Shown in pieces: positions 11,101 through 22,539 of a stretch of DNA of 64,000 bases. A model generated the notes under the pieces. It saw nothing but the letters and a program-made list of their open reading frames with translations, was not told where the DNA came from and did not search any database. The stretch is taken from NCBI GenBank assembly GCA_035772785.1, contig JAOCPU010000021.1:372001-436000 (forward strand), given 5' to 3'. Made by a program: the position numbers and the translations under genes. Position 1 is the stretch's first letter. Each line of letters begins with the position of its first letter. The DNA comes from Phlebiopsis flavidoalba (lineage: Eukaryota > Basidiomycota > Agaricomycetes > Polyporales > Phanerochaetaceae).

Positions 11101-13030
11101 ATGTCTTTATCACAAGCTGAGCTGGTGCAAGAGATTTCAGAAAGGTACGAGCACGCAACACATCACCTATTACCTGCGTCTTGCCTGCACATTACTTGAC
11201 ATTTGCTTCTTAGCAATCTCACGGTCGACCAATGGTATGTTACATCGGCCTGGCGGCCAATGGTAATGAATTTAGGGGGGGGGGGGGTGCCCAGCATCGA
11301 ATGAGGAGCTTTCCCCCTCACGGACGATTAATCATCTTCACTGCCGCAGTCATATCTATCTATGAATATCTTATCACAATTACACTTGACCAGGATTTAG
11401 GTTACGTCACAGTGTGGAAGAGGGGGCAAGTGTACCCTCAATTTTAAGCATCCTCAATTTTACAGCTCATCTCCGTTTCGATGGCGGTGATGGTCGTAGA
11501 TACTGTCTTTGACGTATTACCGCCATTGTCTGTACGTACCATAATGTATATCTCTGATTAAGCGGTGTGCTGCATCGGCTTCTTACAGGGGTTTGTGCTG
11601 CTGCATCCATAAAATGCTGATACTCAAGAGATTGCAACCTCAGCCACATCACGTTATCATTATAGACTACATTTTGGGCATACTCGGAATGATACAATGT
11701 ACGCAGGTACGCGGATAGAAACTTTCACGGAGTGATACTAGCGTACTGAGGGAGCCGACGTTTCAAACGTTTGACGATATTGAATAGCATTCTCAGCGTT
11801 ACGTGTCTTTGCAATGTGGCACACAAGCAAATATCGATACATCTTCACTTCCACCATTTTCATGCTCGCGAACGCTGCCTGTGATAACTAACATTGTGAG
11901 TTTGCGAGGTCTTCCTACATTCATTGTCATTCATTTCAGTAATACACTTTTTTCACTTCATACCAATCATAGCTTATTGACGCTCATGACGGTCTACACA
12001 TATACAACCAGTCCAGTGCGTGGTTATTTGGAGAACATCAATTTGTCGGAGAGCACCTTTAACTTGTAAGCATTGTGGCAAGTCTTGGATAAACGCTAGA
12101 GACTAGAGTTACTGAAGCATATGCTAAAAATATGTCTAGATGTGAGCAAATGATTCCCCATAAAATGATATGTGGTACTATTGGGTAAAATTAATCATAT
12201 GCCATGCAAGTGATCATTGTGACCCGGACTGGTGTCATCGCAGGCGACGTTCTGGCTCTGGTACCCTCACATTAGTCAAGACTTTGCATCAATGGAGAGA
12301 GTCAAGGAAGTTGGACATACAGCTTTCCTTGACTACTTGCCTTCTTCGTGATGGTAGCTCTCTCTTTACGCTATTCCATGCCTTCGACAAACACTCATAT
12401 ACGAGGACGCTACAGGAGCCATATATTTCATGTTGGTGGTACCATATCCCATTTTAGAAAATAAGCAAGCTCATTATGAATTTTAATCATTGTCAGCACA
12501 CTTCTTATAGTTAATGTTCTTCAAATAGTGGAAGAAACCTCTAGTGACCCATTTGGAGTACTGCTCCCCGATTTTCTGCACATCTTGTATACTAACTTAA
12601 ATATCTTCTGAACAGACCTTCCTGTTCAGCCCATTGGTGACAGCTATGGTCCGAAAACCTTGTCATATGTATCAATGCGCCACAGTGATTCTCATTGCTA
12701 TTTTTTTGGTTTAGCCATCAATTACTTGTCAACCGGTTCATGCTCAACCTACGTCAAATCAATAACACAACTGGCACTAGTATCATCACAAACCCGCAAC
12801 AATTGTCGCAGATCCGCACACCCAAGTTTGCGTTGGGCAATATCGGTCGATGTAAGCCATTAGATCGCGGGTCTTCTTCTCCCAAGCAGCTGATGAAGAT
12901 GAGACTAGAGGAGCCGGTGATGGAACTCTCCATGTCCATAGCGCTGATGTCGAGCTTTCCCGCGGCTATTACTACGGAGGAAGAACTTGAAGTTGAGGAT
13001 GTCGGAGATATTTTGGAGGTATCAGTGTAG
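11101..13030 (+). CDS. DUF6533 membrane protein, copy 2
   Basis: Best preserved at both ends. The N-terminus reads MSLSQAELVQEISERYEH. An intron (about 11263-11349) has the same GGTAATGA donor as copies 1 and 3 and contains a run of 13 G (11275-11287). Exon 2 gives the family signature ISIYEYLIT and LDQDLGYVTVWKR. A further intron ends CTTCTTACAG near 11589. The loop motif HQWRESRKLDIQLSLTTC (about 12286-12340) is nearly identical to copy 3. The helix-end motif RFMLNLRQI (about 12737-12763) precedes a soluble tail with ALGNIG and an acidic end (EEELEVEDVGDILEVSV) reaching the stop at 13028-13030. It is predicted to be a polytopic membrane protein with a cytosolic acidic tail; function unknown. 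Confidence 0.7.
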
Positions 13031-13530
13031 ACTCTCGGACACGAGGCTGTCATTTCGAGAAGTCGGATGTCACATATCATTGATTTATGTATTCTGGCAC
13101 TAAGTACTTACTGAGGTACATTGATGCGAGCACTTAGTACGTACAGACTTGTCGCGCTGGCGCACATTGTCCCGGTTTTGTCTTGTACGGTGCGCCGTTG
13201 TCGGCTTCGTACTTGTTCTTACGGCGATTTGGAATATGACACTGCCGAGTCGATTAATATTGAACGTTACTCTACCGCGACCAAGCACACCGGGTAAAAT
13301 CATAAGCCTCTGTTGAAGGTTCTACCGTCGTCGTGACCAATGGCTCGCAAAGGGAATGATTCTAGGAAGCCCTTGAAATAAGTATGCCGCGGGAGGATTA
13401 AATGCAAGTTCAAAGACAAAATGTGTGGCTAATTAATCCAAAAAAAGCAAGGGATATGAGAGCGACTCTCACGCTTTGAATATGGCTCGTACAGAATCAA
13501 TGCCGAGGGCAAAGCGAATGTCGTGTGAGA
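13031..13530. other. Convergent intergenic region
   Basis: Between the stop of DUF6533 copy 2 and the minus-strand membrane protein that ends near 13.5 kb. GTACTTA-type repeats (CACTAAGTACTTACTG at about 13100 and GCACTTAGTACGTAC at 13130-13144) are the only pattern noticed. Confidence 0.3.
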
Positions 13531-13532
13531 AC

Positions 13533-14050
13533 TCACCGTATATTCGAAGGCGATGAGGAAAGTCGATGACGCCCAGGTAGAAGTCTACCAGGACGCTCAC
13601 GATGAAGAATGTGCTTCTGTACATCGAAGTCAGGGCTGTTGAAGAAGAGTAAGCAGAAATCGCGTTGCTTAGTCATCCAAATTACGCAGCTGTATCGCTG
13701 GATAGAGTGACAACGCTCTGTTGGCGCACTCAACGGCCAGAACCCCAAAAGCAAGCCAAGAAAAAATGAATACTGTGACAGCAATGAATATTAGACTCAG
13801 TTTTGTGTAGAATGTAACACGGCGGACCTTCAAGTTGAGCTCGGAACGAAGGAGTGAAGTGGCCGCCGAATGAGGAGGTAAAGGCGTTCTTCTGCATAAA
13901 GAATGTCACCCGGACGCCATCAATACTTGTCGTGTCAGGATTTGAGTCAAAGATTTTGAAAGATGGAAGTAACCCCTTACCAGTTACGTCGATTAGAAGG
14001 CTGCTACCGCTGACATCATCGGCGCGGATGCGACGTGGACCGTTTCCTCG
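13533..14050 (-). CDS. Putative single-pass membrane protein (partial, unassigned)
   Basis: Two adjacent minus-strand frames look coding. Reading from 14045 down, DVSGSSLLIDVTGKGLLPSF and then FFMQKNAFTSSFGGHFTPSF form a plausible soluble beta-rich segment. After one frame change comes a strong hydrophobic helix, LSLIFIAVTVFIFSWLAFGV (about 13790-13730), followed by ECANRALSLYPAIQL. I do not recognise the family. The arrangement suggests an extracellular or lumenal domain with one membrane anchor. The 5' end may extend into 14.1-14.9 kb, where minus-strand frames continue without clear motifs. Confidence 0.35.
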
Positions 14051-15374
14051 CCCGAGACGCGTGGATCTGTGTAGTTATGTCCACAAGTTATGAAATCTAT
14101 GCAGCTGTAGCCCGTACCGCCCTAGCGTGTCCTTGAACAAAGTCGCCGAAAATGACGACACGGCACGGTGTCGACGTACGGAAGTCATGAGCCTCCAAGT
14201 CGCAACAATATTGCACAAATTTATGAGAGCGTAAATGCGCGATGAGGGCTGCATGAATGAGAGACGGTCTTGAAATCGCCCTCCCTGCCGAGAATCGTGA
14301 TAAAGCGTTAGAAGCCCCGTGGAATCATTTCAAGCGTACGTCAGCTCCTTGGAACAGCACTTTGTCGGCGAGTTCAACGCTTAGCTGTTTACATACATAC
14401 GAGTCAGTACTATAGGGATAAGAGGTTCTTGACGAGCTCACGTTGTGGAGAGCCATGGAGACAATGACTTTTTTCACGCGCCGTCGCCTCTTCGAGTAAG
14501 TTTTAGAGTCAATCTTTGGTCAGGTGTGAGATTTGGGAGTCTCAAAGCAGATCTGAGTGGGCCTCGTTCATAAAAGTCAGTGACCCGTAGATGTATGGCA
14601 AGCATTGGGTGTTCCCTGTCTTCGAAGACGAGAAGGACGAGAGAAAAATGCGCCACAGGCATTAGCGCCCAAGCACGGGCTTCTCTTCTTGGACCACCAC
14701 CGACCCACCACACACCACGACACCACATACTCGCACATTCGCGACATGACTCGAGAGCGGCCTGCATCCGGCGGTATACAGCAAGAATTTACTGCTCCAC
14801 GAAGCTTTCCTCGCCCAGTCACGTTGAGCACGCCCTTGTGCCCCGTTCCTGCGCACCCGCTGGTGTGCCCCGAAAAGTCCAATGCTACCACCCCACTGCC
14901 ATCTCATGTAGCCACTGGGTACGCATAGTGCATACGTGTCCTGGACGCCATGTTAAGCGCCTTCGGATCTGGGGCCTGGGTTGGCCAAAGGCCAAATCGG
15001 GGTGCGGAAGAGGATCGACCTCACGAGGACCTACAGGTGAGTACTGCCGCCATCTTGTGGGGCTCGATCGCCGATTTGGGGCTTTAGGGCATTACCTATA
15101 GGAGCAAAGTCCAGAGCTTTCGTCATACTGCATGCTCGCCCACGCTCGTTGTGTCCAACAAAAGCACTCGGCCGGATCGACGCCTCAGACTTCCGCCGAA
15201 TTCCTCGCCACGGCCGTCCTCAAAACTTGATATACTTGAGCAGACCCCCGCTGATTAGTATGCTTCCATCAGGGAAGAACGACCCGCACGATGAAAACAG
15301 AGTTAAAAGCGCGAGGATTTTAAGTACGAGACGTCGCCGGTCACCACGCAAGACGAACTGTTGCTAAGCCTCGG

Positions 15375-16970
15375 TAGGGTATGGGGGCGTCCCTCTGTTT
15401 CAACGGCACGGGAGACCACTTGACTCTGTACTCTGACGTAAGTGCGGTCCACTTTCTCCCGGGGGTATTCATACTGATACTCTCGTAGATCTCCAATGCC
15501 GTCCAGCTCGGAATGATGTGCGCTGTCGTAGCCTACAGCATCGACAAAACACACGACACCACGTTCACGATTAAGTTTTCCCCACGCATATGAAGAGTAT
15601 GCCTCTTCTCGCTCACCAAGATACCCATCCGACTTCTTTGCAGAGATACGCACGTCCATAATGCAAAATTGTATGTTATCAGCGGAGGTATATACTCTGC
15701 TTAACTGGAACCTTACCACCAACGTCCAGACTGACAAGGCTTGCCCTTTTGGCTTCTCCTGCGGCACATCTGCAGTCGCTGGAATGCTTTCAAACAACCG
15801 GACTTTTCTCATCTTGTAACGACGCAGAGAACTCCTCGGCTGGAAAAGCATATGCGCATGTCGCAGTGACGAAACACGACACGGCCTAGGAAATTCGCGC
15901 CGCGGGAGAGGGGGTCGACCCGCTCGAGACGCGCAAACGCATGGTCTGTCGCGAGGTCGAGGTCCCAGGCGTCTGGTGAGTATTTTCACGATCCTGCACA
16001 GCATCTGTCTGACGACTGCCGTCTTCCAGAGACATCGTCGCGAGTGTGAGCCTTTTTCCACGTGACCTCCCGTTCACTGCCTCCAATAATGGCACCCGCC
16101 ATCTGAGTCCCGCGCTGTCGCTCGACAGGCTGCGTGTGTTTCCTTCCACTCTACAAATCAGGCTGCCGCTCAAAATTCGGACTCGCTCTCACCGCCAAAC
16201 TCGCTTGCCCCCTTCATATTTCGTTGAAGAGACTTGTTATCCTCATCTTTTTGCGTCACGAACCAATGCGCGGTTTGATGCACCGAAGACAGACGCGTCG
16301 TACATAGGCGAGGACATCAACATAGAAGACCAGAACAATAACCACCAACCGCGGAATTCACAGGGGACGCGCAGGAAGTACGCACGCTCGAAGAGGTCCG
16401 CCATCGCATGAGCTTTCCAGCAGATTCAAGAAGACGCCCCGATACACACACGCGGACCGAACACGACGTCGAAGGGGTCTGGTCATGAGGTGTTCACGCT
16501 GGTACGTCAAACTCATATACGACAATGTCCACCTATACTCACACCCACCCAGAACTCGGCGGCGAGTCGGTTCAACAACATCGCTACGCACGCCCTCGCA
16601 CGCGTTCCCGCTCCGGTGAATCATCCACGAATGCGTTCGCTGCGGCACCGGTATTCAATTATGCGCGGCAATGCTCAAGCAGATCTGTCAACGACCTCAT
16701 GCTCGCGCGCGACGGACGCCGTCTCCCTCCCGCTCGCTGCCCGAACTCGCATACCCGGCGACTACGCCCCGCACGGAGGGTGGCCCCGAGTTGTATACTC
16801 GGCGGCACCGGCGATGTGAGATTGTGGGGCCGTTCGCCACGGTCGCGAGCACGCTATTTGGGCGTCGGGCTATGGGTTGTATGAGGCGATGCAGGCATGT
16901 GCTGAGAGGGGGCCGTCCTTTGCCAACTCAGTGGAACGCCGCGGCCGTTGCGTATAGCTGCTCATAAGAG
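15375..16970 (+). CDS. DUF2235 alpha/beta-hydrolase-domain protein, copy 2 (3' truncated)
   Basis: Family landmarks occur in order. LCFNGTGDHL (about 15394-15423) is the N-terminal nucleotide CFDGTGD and is followed by an intron 15438-15488. LLNWNLTTNV precedes the nucleophile elbow GFSCG (15751-15765; usually GFSRG), followed by VAGMLSNN. Then GKAYAHV, CREVEVPGVW, an intron at 15976-16029, and DIVASVSLFPRDLPFTASNN continuing into ALSLDR. After a further intron (about 16501-16552) comes HECVRCGTGIQLCAAML (about 16620-16675). Beyond this the sequence rejoins the copy-1 3' flank at about 16970, so roughly 700 bases with the final exons are missing compared with copy 1. The nucleophile serine is retained. 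Product is probably truncated. Confidence 0.65.
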
Positions 16971-17638
16971 TGGGTGTGAGTTGCGGCGTCATGTATGTAT
17001 CTGTATCGTTGTGCAACTGAGATTGCGCCTTGAACCGTGCGCTGTTGGTGGCTGAGTGCTGAGGTCGCTGATCGTCAAAGTTACTTGCCGTACATGTCGG
17101 ATGGTTGCTGTAGAATGGCACGAGATTGTTTGAAATAGTCCATCCCCATTTTGTAGATGTTCGCCCGCCATCGCAAAATCGTGTCGCCAGCACCCACCGT
17201 GACTCCCCAAGTTCATCTAGAAGCTCAATGCGTGGCTTCATTAATGTACTGTGTATCAATGTTCACTGCTGGAACGCGCTCACTATTCAACAGTCCCAGA
17301 TCGCACAAATAACCCCATGATCGACTCGGACGCATCCGAAAGCCAACGCTGCGAGAGTTCGAAGGGCGTCCACGAGATCGAGTGCTGTATGTTCACACCA
17401 ACACCTTTATTAGCAGTGTCGCACGGCAGCAAAGTTCGTCAGTTAATAGAAACGCTACACTGATAAATCTATCAGAACGCTTCCTCATATCAGTGCGGTT
17501 CCCTCGTGCCTGAAGCTGGGATGGAGGCACGACCCACCTGACGGCGGCCGCCGTTGGTTTGGTTTGCTACTTCCACTTTCACGATTGAGAGGACAACTGG
17601 TCCCCGAGGACACTAGGTACCATAGGGATGTCGAGGAT
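16971..17638. other. 3' flank of DUF2235 copy 2
   Basis: Starts with sequence shared with the 7600-7660 flank of copy 1 and also resembles 7950-7985 at about 17255-17300 (GGAACGCGCTCACTATTCAACAG beside GGAATGCGCTCACTACTCAA). No gene is supported. Confidence 0.35.
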
Positions 17639-17774
17639 GAGTACAACTGAGGTAGACTTGCAAGAGCTCTCCTCAGCTCTCTTACTAGCTTTCGCTCTTG
17701 CTATGCTGACTATCTTCACGCAGATTGAGATGTAACATCTGCGCTCGCGCGTCAGAAACGGCTGCAGTTGCTTC

Positions 17775-17780
17775 TATAAG
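17775..17780 (+). promoter_or_regulatory. TATA box of DUF6533 copy 3
   Basis: TATAAG, 56 bases before the ATG at 17836, in the block GAAACGGCTGCAGTTGCTTC shared with copies 1 and 2. Confidence 0.5.
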
Positions 17781-17835
17781 ACGTGAGGCCTGACATCGGA
17801 CACGGACACCGACGTGACCCGCTCCATATCTCGTC

Positions 17836-19634
17836 ATGTCTTCGGTGGAAGCTGAGGTAGCGCAAGAGGTATCGGAACTGTACGAGCACATTACTCTGTC
17901 TCGCTCCCTGTTTATTGTCTCACATTTGCTTTCGTTTAGCGATCTTCAAGGCTACCATCGCCCTAGCCGCCTCCGGTAATGAGCTTTATTACCCACCCCT
18001 CACAATACCTTAATCATCTTCACGTCGCAGTCATAGTCATCTATGAATATATCATCACTTTCGAGCAGGAGATAGTCGCAGTGTGGAAGCGCGTCTGGAC
18101 GGCATCCTCGGTTCTGCTCATCTCCGTTCGCTGGGTGATGGTGAATGACTGCGGTAATAGAAAGACTCCCGCCATTTTCAGCTGTACAGGTACGTAGTAT
18201 ACTGTTTATTTGATTAAGCAACAAGCTCTGTGTGGCCTTTTCCAGAGGTTTTGTCAGTGTTATTGCGCTCATCAGAGTGATGGTACTCACTATAAAGCGC
18301 TCACATCCTCAGCTACACCGCCTTATTCATTCTGGGAAATATTCTGAGCACACTCGGAGTCCTACAAATTGCGGGTATGCTGACAGAAACTTCATCAAAG
18401 TTGCTATCGTACTGAAGGAGACGTGTCCGATGATAGTTTTCTCAGCGTTACGTGTCTTCGCCATGTGGAACACAAGCAGATATCGTTACGTTTTTGGTTT
18501 TACCGTTTTTATGCTCGGAGTGGTGCCTGTGGTAATCAACATCGTGAGTGTAAACCAATTTCCTGGCGCATTATCAAATCTCCTGATGCCCTATTGTAAC
18601 GCCTCTCGCACAAAATTTATAGTTGATCGACGCCGTGACGGTTTACGAATACATGGCCAGCCCAGTTCCTAGTTATCAGTCTAACAGCAAGATGCCTGAC
18701 AGCACGTTTTAACTCGTGAGTATCGTAATAGATGGATGCACATTTAAGCATATTCTCAAATGCGTCTAGATGTGAGCATGATACTTCCCACAAGATGCTA
18801 TCCGGGGCTGAATAAATTGATCAAATGTGCAAGTGATTATTGCAATCCGTACCAGCGCCATTGCAGGTGATGTTCTGACTCTAGTACTCACACTGGTAAA
18901 AACTGTGCATCAATGGAGAGAGTCCAGAAAACTCGGCATACAGCTATCCTTGACAACTTGCCTTCTTCGCGATGGTAACACATCATGTATGCTTTCAAAT
19001 GCCTTTGACAATCACTTATATAGGACATTATAGGAACGATATATTTTGTGTCGGTGGTATTCTATCCCATCCCATAAACCAAGTAAACTCAGCATAATTT
19101 GGTAATGAAATCCAGCACCCTTCTCATTGATCAATATTGTTCAAATTGTGGAAGAGACGTCTGATCACTTTGTGGTACTACTCTCCGGTCTTTTTGCGCA
19201 TGACACATTTCATTACTGACTTGAAATTTTTCTCCAAACAGACTGACCTGATCGGCGGATTGGTGGACAACTATGGTTTGCAAACCTTGTCAACGTGTAT
19301 GAAAGACTCACAACGGCCCGTCATCGCATCTTTGCTTTAGCCGTCGATTCTCGTTTGACTGCGATTCATGCTGAACCTACGTCAAATCAATAGTGCGGAC
19401 CGGCACTAGCACCATCACAGACCCGCAGCAGGTCATCGCAAATCCAGCACACCAATGTTTGCGATCGGCAATATTGGCGAGTCCTTGGATCATTTTCAAG
19501 CCGCCGATGGAGACGAGACTGGAGAAATTGGTGATGGGATTCTCCCCTCTTCCCGACGTTGACAGTGAGCCGCCTGCAATCTCCGCGGGTGAAGGACTCG
19601 AGGTTGTAGAGATATTTTGGAGGCATCAGTGTAG
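17836..19634 (+). CDS. DUF6533 membrane protein, copy 3
   Basis: N-terminus MSSVEAEVAQEVSELYEHIT, then an intron 17976-18030 (GTAATGA donor, TCGCAG acceptor). Exon 2 carries the signature VIVIYEYIITFEQEIVAVWK followed by WTASSVLLISVRWVM. A later helix block is FSALRVFAMWNTSRYRYVFG followed by FTVFMLGVVPVVINIV (about 18440-18545). Next come TLVLTLVKTVHQWRESRKLG and QLSLTTCLLRDG (about 18876-18976). The tail has FAIGNIG, and the stop TAG at 19632-19634 follows an end that matches DILEVSV of copy 2. This is the most complete copy. DUF6533 members are predicted membrane proteins without assigned activity. Confidence 0.7.
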
Positions 19635-20280
19635 GGTGCCAGCCGCGAGGCTGTCGTTTGTGATCTCAAGCAGCAAGATTCTGAGGCTTATTCATCTATC
19701 TATTACGCTGTGCGTTGTTCTCGGTATCGTGGTTTGTCATCCTTTTCTATTTATCCAGCAAGCACTTGAATGTATGCTAACACAGAGTTTAGAAGCTGCT
19801 TGCTGTTAGGCGTAGCCTCCCAGTGACCGCTAAGAACCTTCCCTGCTGAGATTATATTGACATCAGATTGAAAGGGCTTGCGCATTAGTCCTCCGAAGGC
19901 AGGCGGCGTTAACAGCGGAAAGGGCTGTTAACTCGCGCATGCCTCGGGCCGGGCTTGCAGGGAGCCGTCTCATGTGCAAATTCAACGTGTTGCCCATGAC
20001 ATGTACCTTGGACCTGTGGAGGTAGGAGGATATGTGTGAGGCTAGTACGTTGGCGAGTTCGACAAGGGAGATTATTCGGAGTACTACGAGGAGAAAGAGT
20101 GAGTCATTAGCTCGTCTCACTGGAATGATTCGATTGCTTAAACCGCTTCATTTCTCAGCAGACGCGATGGGCCTTACAACTCCTCCGAGGTTCATTACAA
20201 ACTCTTCATCTGAGGGTCCGTTTTAGGCAACCACGAGCGCCTCCCTAGACGGCCATTACCCCGTCGATCGCGATGACGGC
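19635..20280. other. Unassigned region with a perfect hairpin
   Basis: GTTAACAGC (19908-19916) and GCTGTTAAC (19924-19932) form a perfect 9-base stem with a 7-base loop. Plus-strand frames around 19880-20090 (for example YVGEFDKGDYSEYYEEKE) look protein-like but match no family I can name. Confidence 0.3.
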
Positions 20281-20930
20281 ATGGACTATGAGTTCGATTT
20301 ATCGTCCCAGATACAGAACAGTAAGTTTGACTTGGTGTTGAACGCGAGACCTGAGTTCACCCAATTGATAGGGCCACCCTGGGCTGGGGGAAACATTTAT
20401 TCATGGCGAGGCGCCTCCAGACAGGAGGCTGTTAACCATAGCAATGACGGGGAAGAGAGACCGTTCCGCCCTGCACGCGGAGCAGATCAGTCCAGCGCTA
20501 TCCTAAAATTTGCTGGGTCGTATATCGACACAAAAAACTCAGATACCACCGGGACGGGGACCGCCTTCGGAAGACCAGACCGTCGCCCACAGGACAGTCC
20601 ATGATATCACGCCCCCCCCCATCCACGCACTCGATACCCGTGCCAGGGGCCCCGCACATGGACACCGAGAAGGAGGGCTTTGGCCGTGGAACAGTGGTTG
20701 GGGTGCCGCATACACACAGACCACACCCTTCCTCCCACCGTTCCAGTCAGATATCAGTGGTCCATGAGTCGCTGCCCCAGCCTTTCGTACATGTCCCCAC
20801 CGAAGCTTCAGGAGGACTAGGACATCCTACAGACGAGGATGAGATGCGCGACTGGGTACGTTACAATATGCGTACCCTAGGCAACGTCGCGTCGTTCACA
20901 ACCCCGAGACGGCTTTCGTGGACCTCCTGA
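20281..20930 (+). CDS. Unassigned coding stretch, low-complexity C-terminal tail
   Basis: Two plus-strand frames, 20281-20604 and 20601-20930, are joined by a frame change near a run of nine C (20612-20620). The first has DLSSQIQNSKFDLVLNARPE and the second is rich in Pro, His and Ser (STHSIPVPGAPHM, HRPHPSSHRSSQISV) and ends DEDEMRDWVRYNMRTLG before a TGA. The composition suits a disordered cytosolic tail. No domain recognised; coding status is an inference from composition only. Confidence 0.25.
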
Positions 20931-22530
20931 GTGAGGGAGATTCGCTGGGGTGTCCCGGGATGGGTTGGTGTCAACGTATGCCGAGCAGGAAAGATTGGCG
21001 CAGGAAAACTCGACACGCCTCTTTCGCAGGGCCGGAGGAGGAGCATATCGACGGGCTTGAGCGGAGAAGAGGATTGACACTTGTATTTTGTACGCTTTCT
21101 GAAACGTGGATCCTAAGATACACGAGTGGCGTTGGACTGTTTGAGCACGTTTTCCGATTGTGAAATCGAGCGACCAAAACGAAGTCTCGTAAAGTTAGAC
21201 AGTCTTGGTCCACAAAGGCCTTTCAGTCCATAGATAATTGAGCTTGGAAGGCATCTGTTTTGCTCAACGTTCATGTCCTAGTTGCATTCGAAACGCATCG
21301 CTGCGAGAGAAAAAAGGCTCCGTGTCATTATCATGCCGATGTGTAAGGGCGTAGGGACGCCCACAAACTCCCGGCGGCGAGATGTCTGAGATACATGTCC
21401 CCGCTAACCGGTCCCCTTCTACTTCGCCACCACTTCCCATTACATTACGGCTCCTCTTCTTGAAATTGCGCTGGTTTGTAAGAGAAGCGAGCAGTTCACG
21501 GGTATCGATTCACGTGGCGAGGGCGAGAATGACGGCTTTCTTCCCGGTTCGTCAGCGAGTCTACTCATCCTTGTTCTGTTCACGAAAAATCATATAATTT
21601 GATGAGTACAACGTCATGTAAGATGTAAAGGTGCAGTACAATTTTTTGTACCTGGACTTGTCCTGGTGGCGTGGCTGTGCGCGTTCCTCGCAACATGATC
21701 GCTCAGGAAGAAAGTGCGAGGGTTCGTGTAGCGCCCAAAATGCAAGACTTTGTCCTTGTTCTCATCGTCGCTCACGCCTTCGCTTGGACACCAGCGTGTA
21801 TGTATGAACGGAGCTTTGGTCCATTTGGTGCGCACCCTTCGTGCGAAATCGTTGATATGTCGACACATCTTGGGCCCAAACCGGGGGGGGGGGGGGAGGG
21901 GGGCGGCATCTGCATCAATGCCCCACAAGGCGGATCTTCGACCTCGATGTTTTGGACACCAAGGTACGTCCACAAATGGTAACCCTCTATACCAAGTTTT
22001 ACGCTAAGGCTGACTGAAGTTGTTTTTCATGTCTTCATTATAGTCCGCGCTTGCTCATAAGAAAACATGCAGTTTCTACGACGTCTGTCTTGCTAAGATG
22101 GGCCCGGGAACGAATGCTAGGCTTGGGACAGGGCGACTGGTTCGTCACGTCCACCCGCAAGAACTGAAGGTTTTCGCGATGACCAACCGCTGCAACTGTC
22201 GAAGCTAACAAAGCTTGCAGCTGCAGTTAGAGGTTCCACGTAAGTCCGCAAGCCGGGTAGACCTAGCTGGCGAACTGCTGACGTTCCGGCGAAGTTTTGT
22301 GCTACCATCCACAACGTCCTACGGCATGTACTCGTCATGCGAGAGAACATGCGACCTGACAAGCTCTCCAGGTGGAACTCCTTGTTCTTGCTGCTTTGTT
22401 CTCGATATCGATCAACGGGGTCAGAAATGCGCTGTCTCTCCATGTACAAGACTTCATGGACGGCGAAAGACCATCAAAAGCGGACAAGGTCCCTGACCTG
22501 GAAGCACAGGGCCTCTCGCTGTGGAAAATG
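20931..22530. other. No assignable gene
   Basis: A plus-strand frame at 21671-21982 contains a hydrophobic segment (FVLVLIVAHAFAWTPACM) and then a glycine tract that comes from 14 G at 21883-21896. A plus-strand frame at 22372-22635 begins MELLVLAALFSISINGVRNA. Neither has a recognisable family, and I cannot decide strand or exon limits. Confidence 0.25.
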
Positions 22531-22539
22531 CCTCAATCC

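Noticed and set aside
15303..16061. 252-codon minus-strand frame
   Set aside because: It is antisense to DUF2235 copy 2, whose plus-strand motifs (CFNGTGD, GFSCG, CREVEVPGVW) lie throughout it.
19980..20095. Possible ribosomal protein uS8 fragment suggested by YVGEF
   Set aside because: The residues before and after do not match the family.
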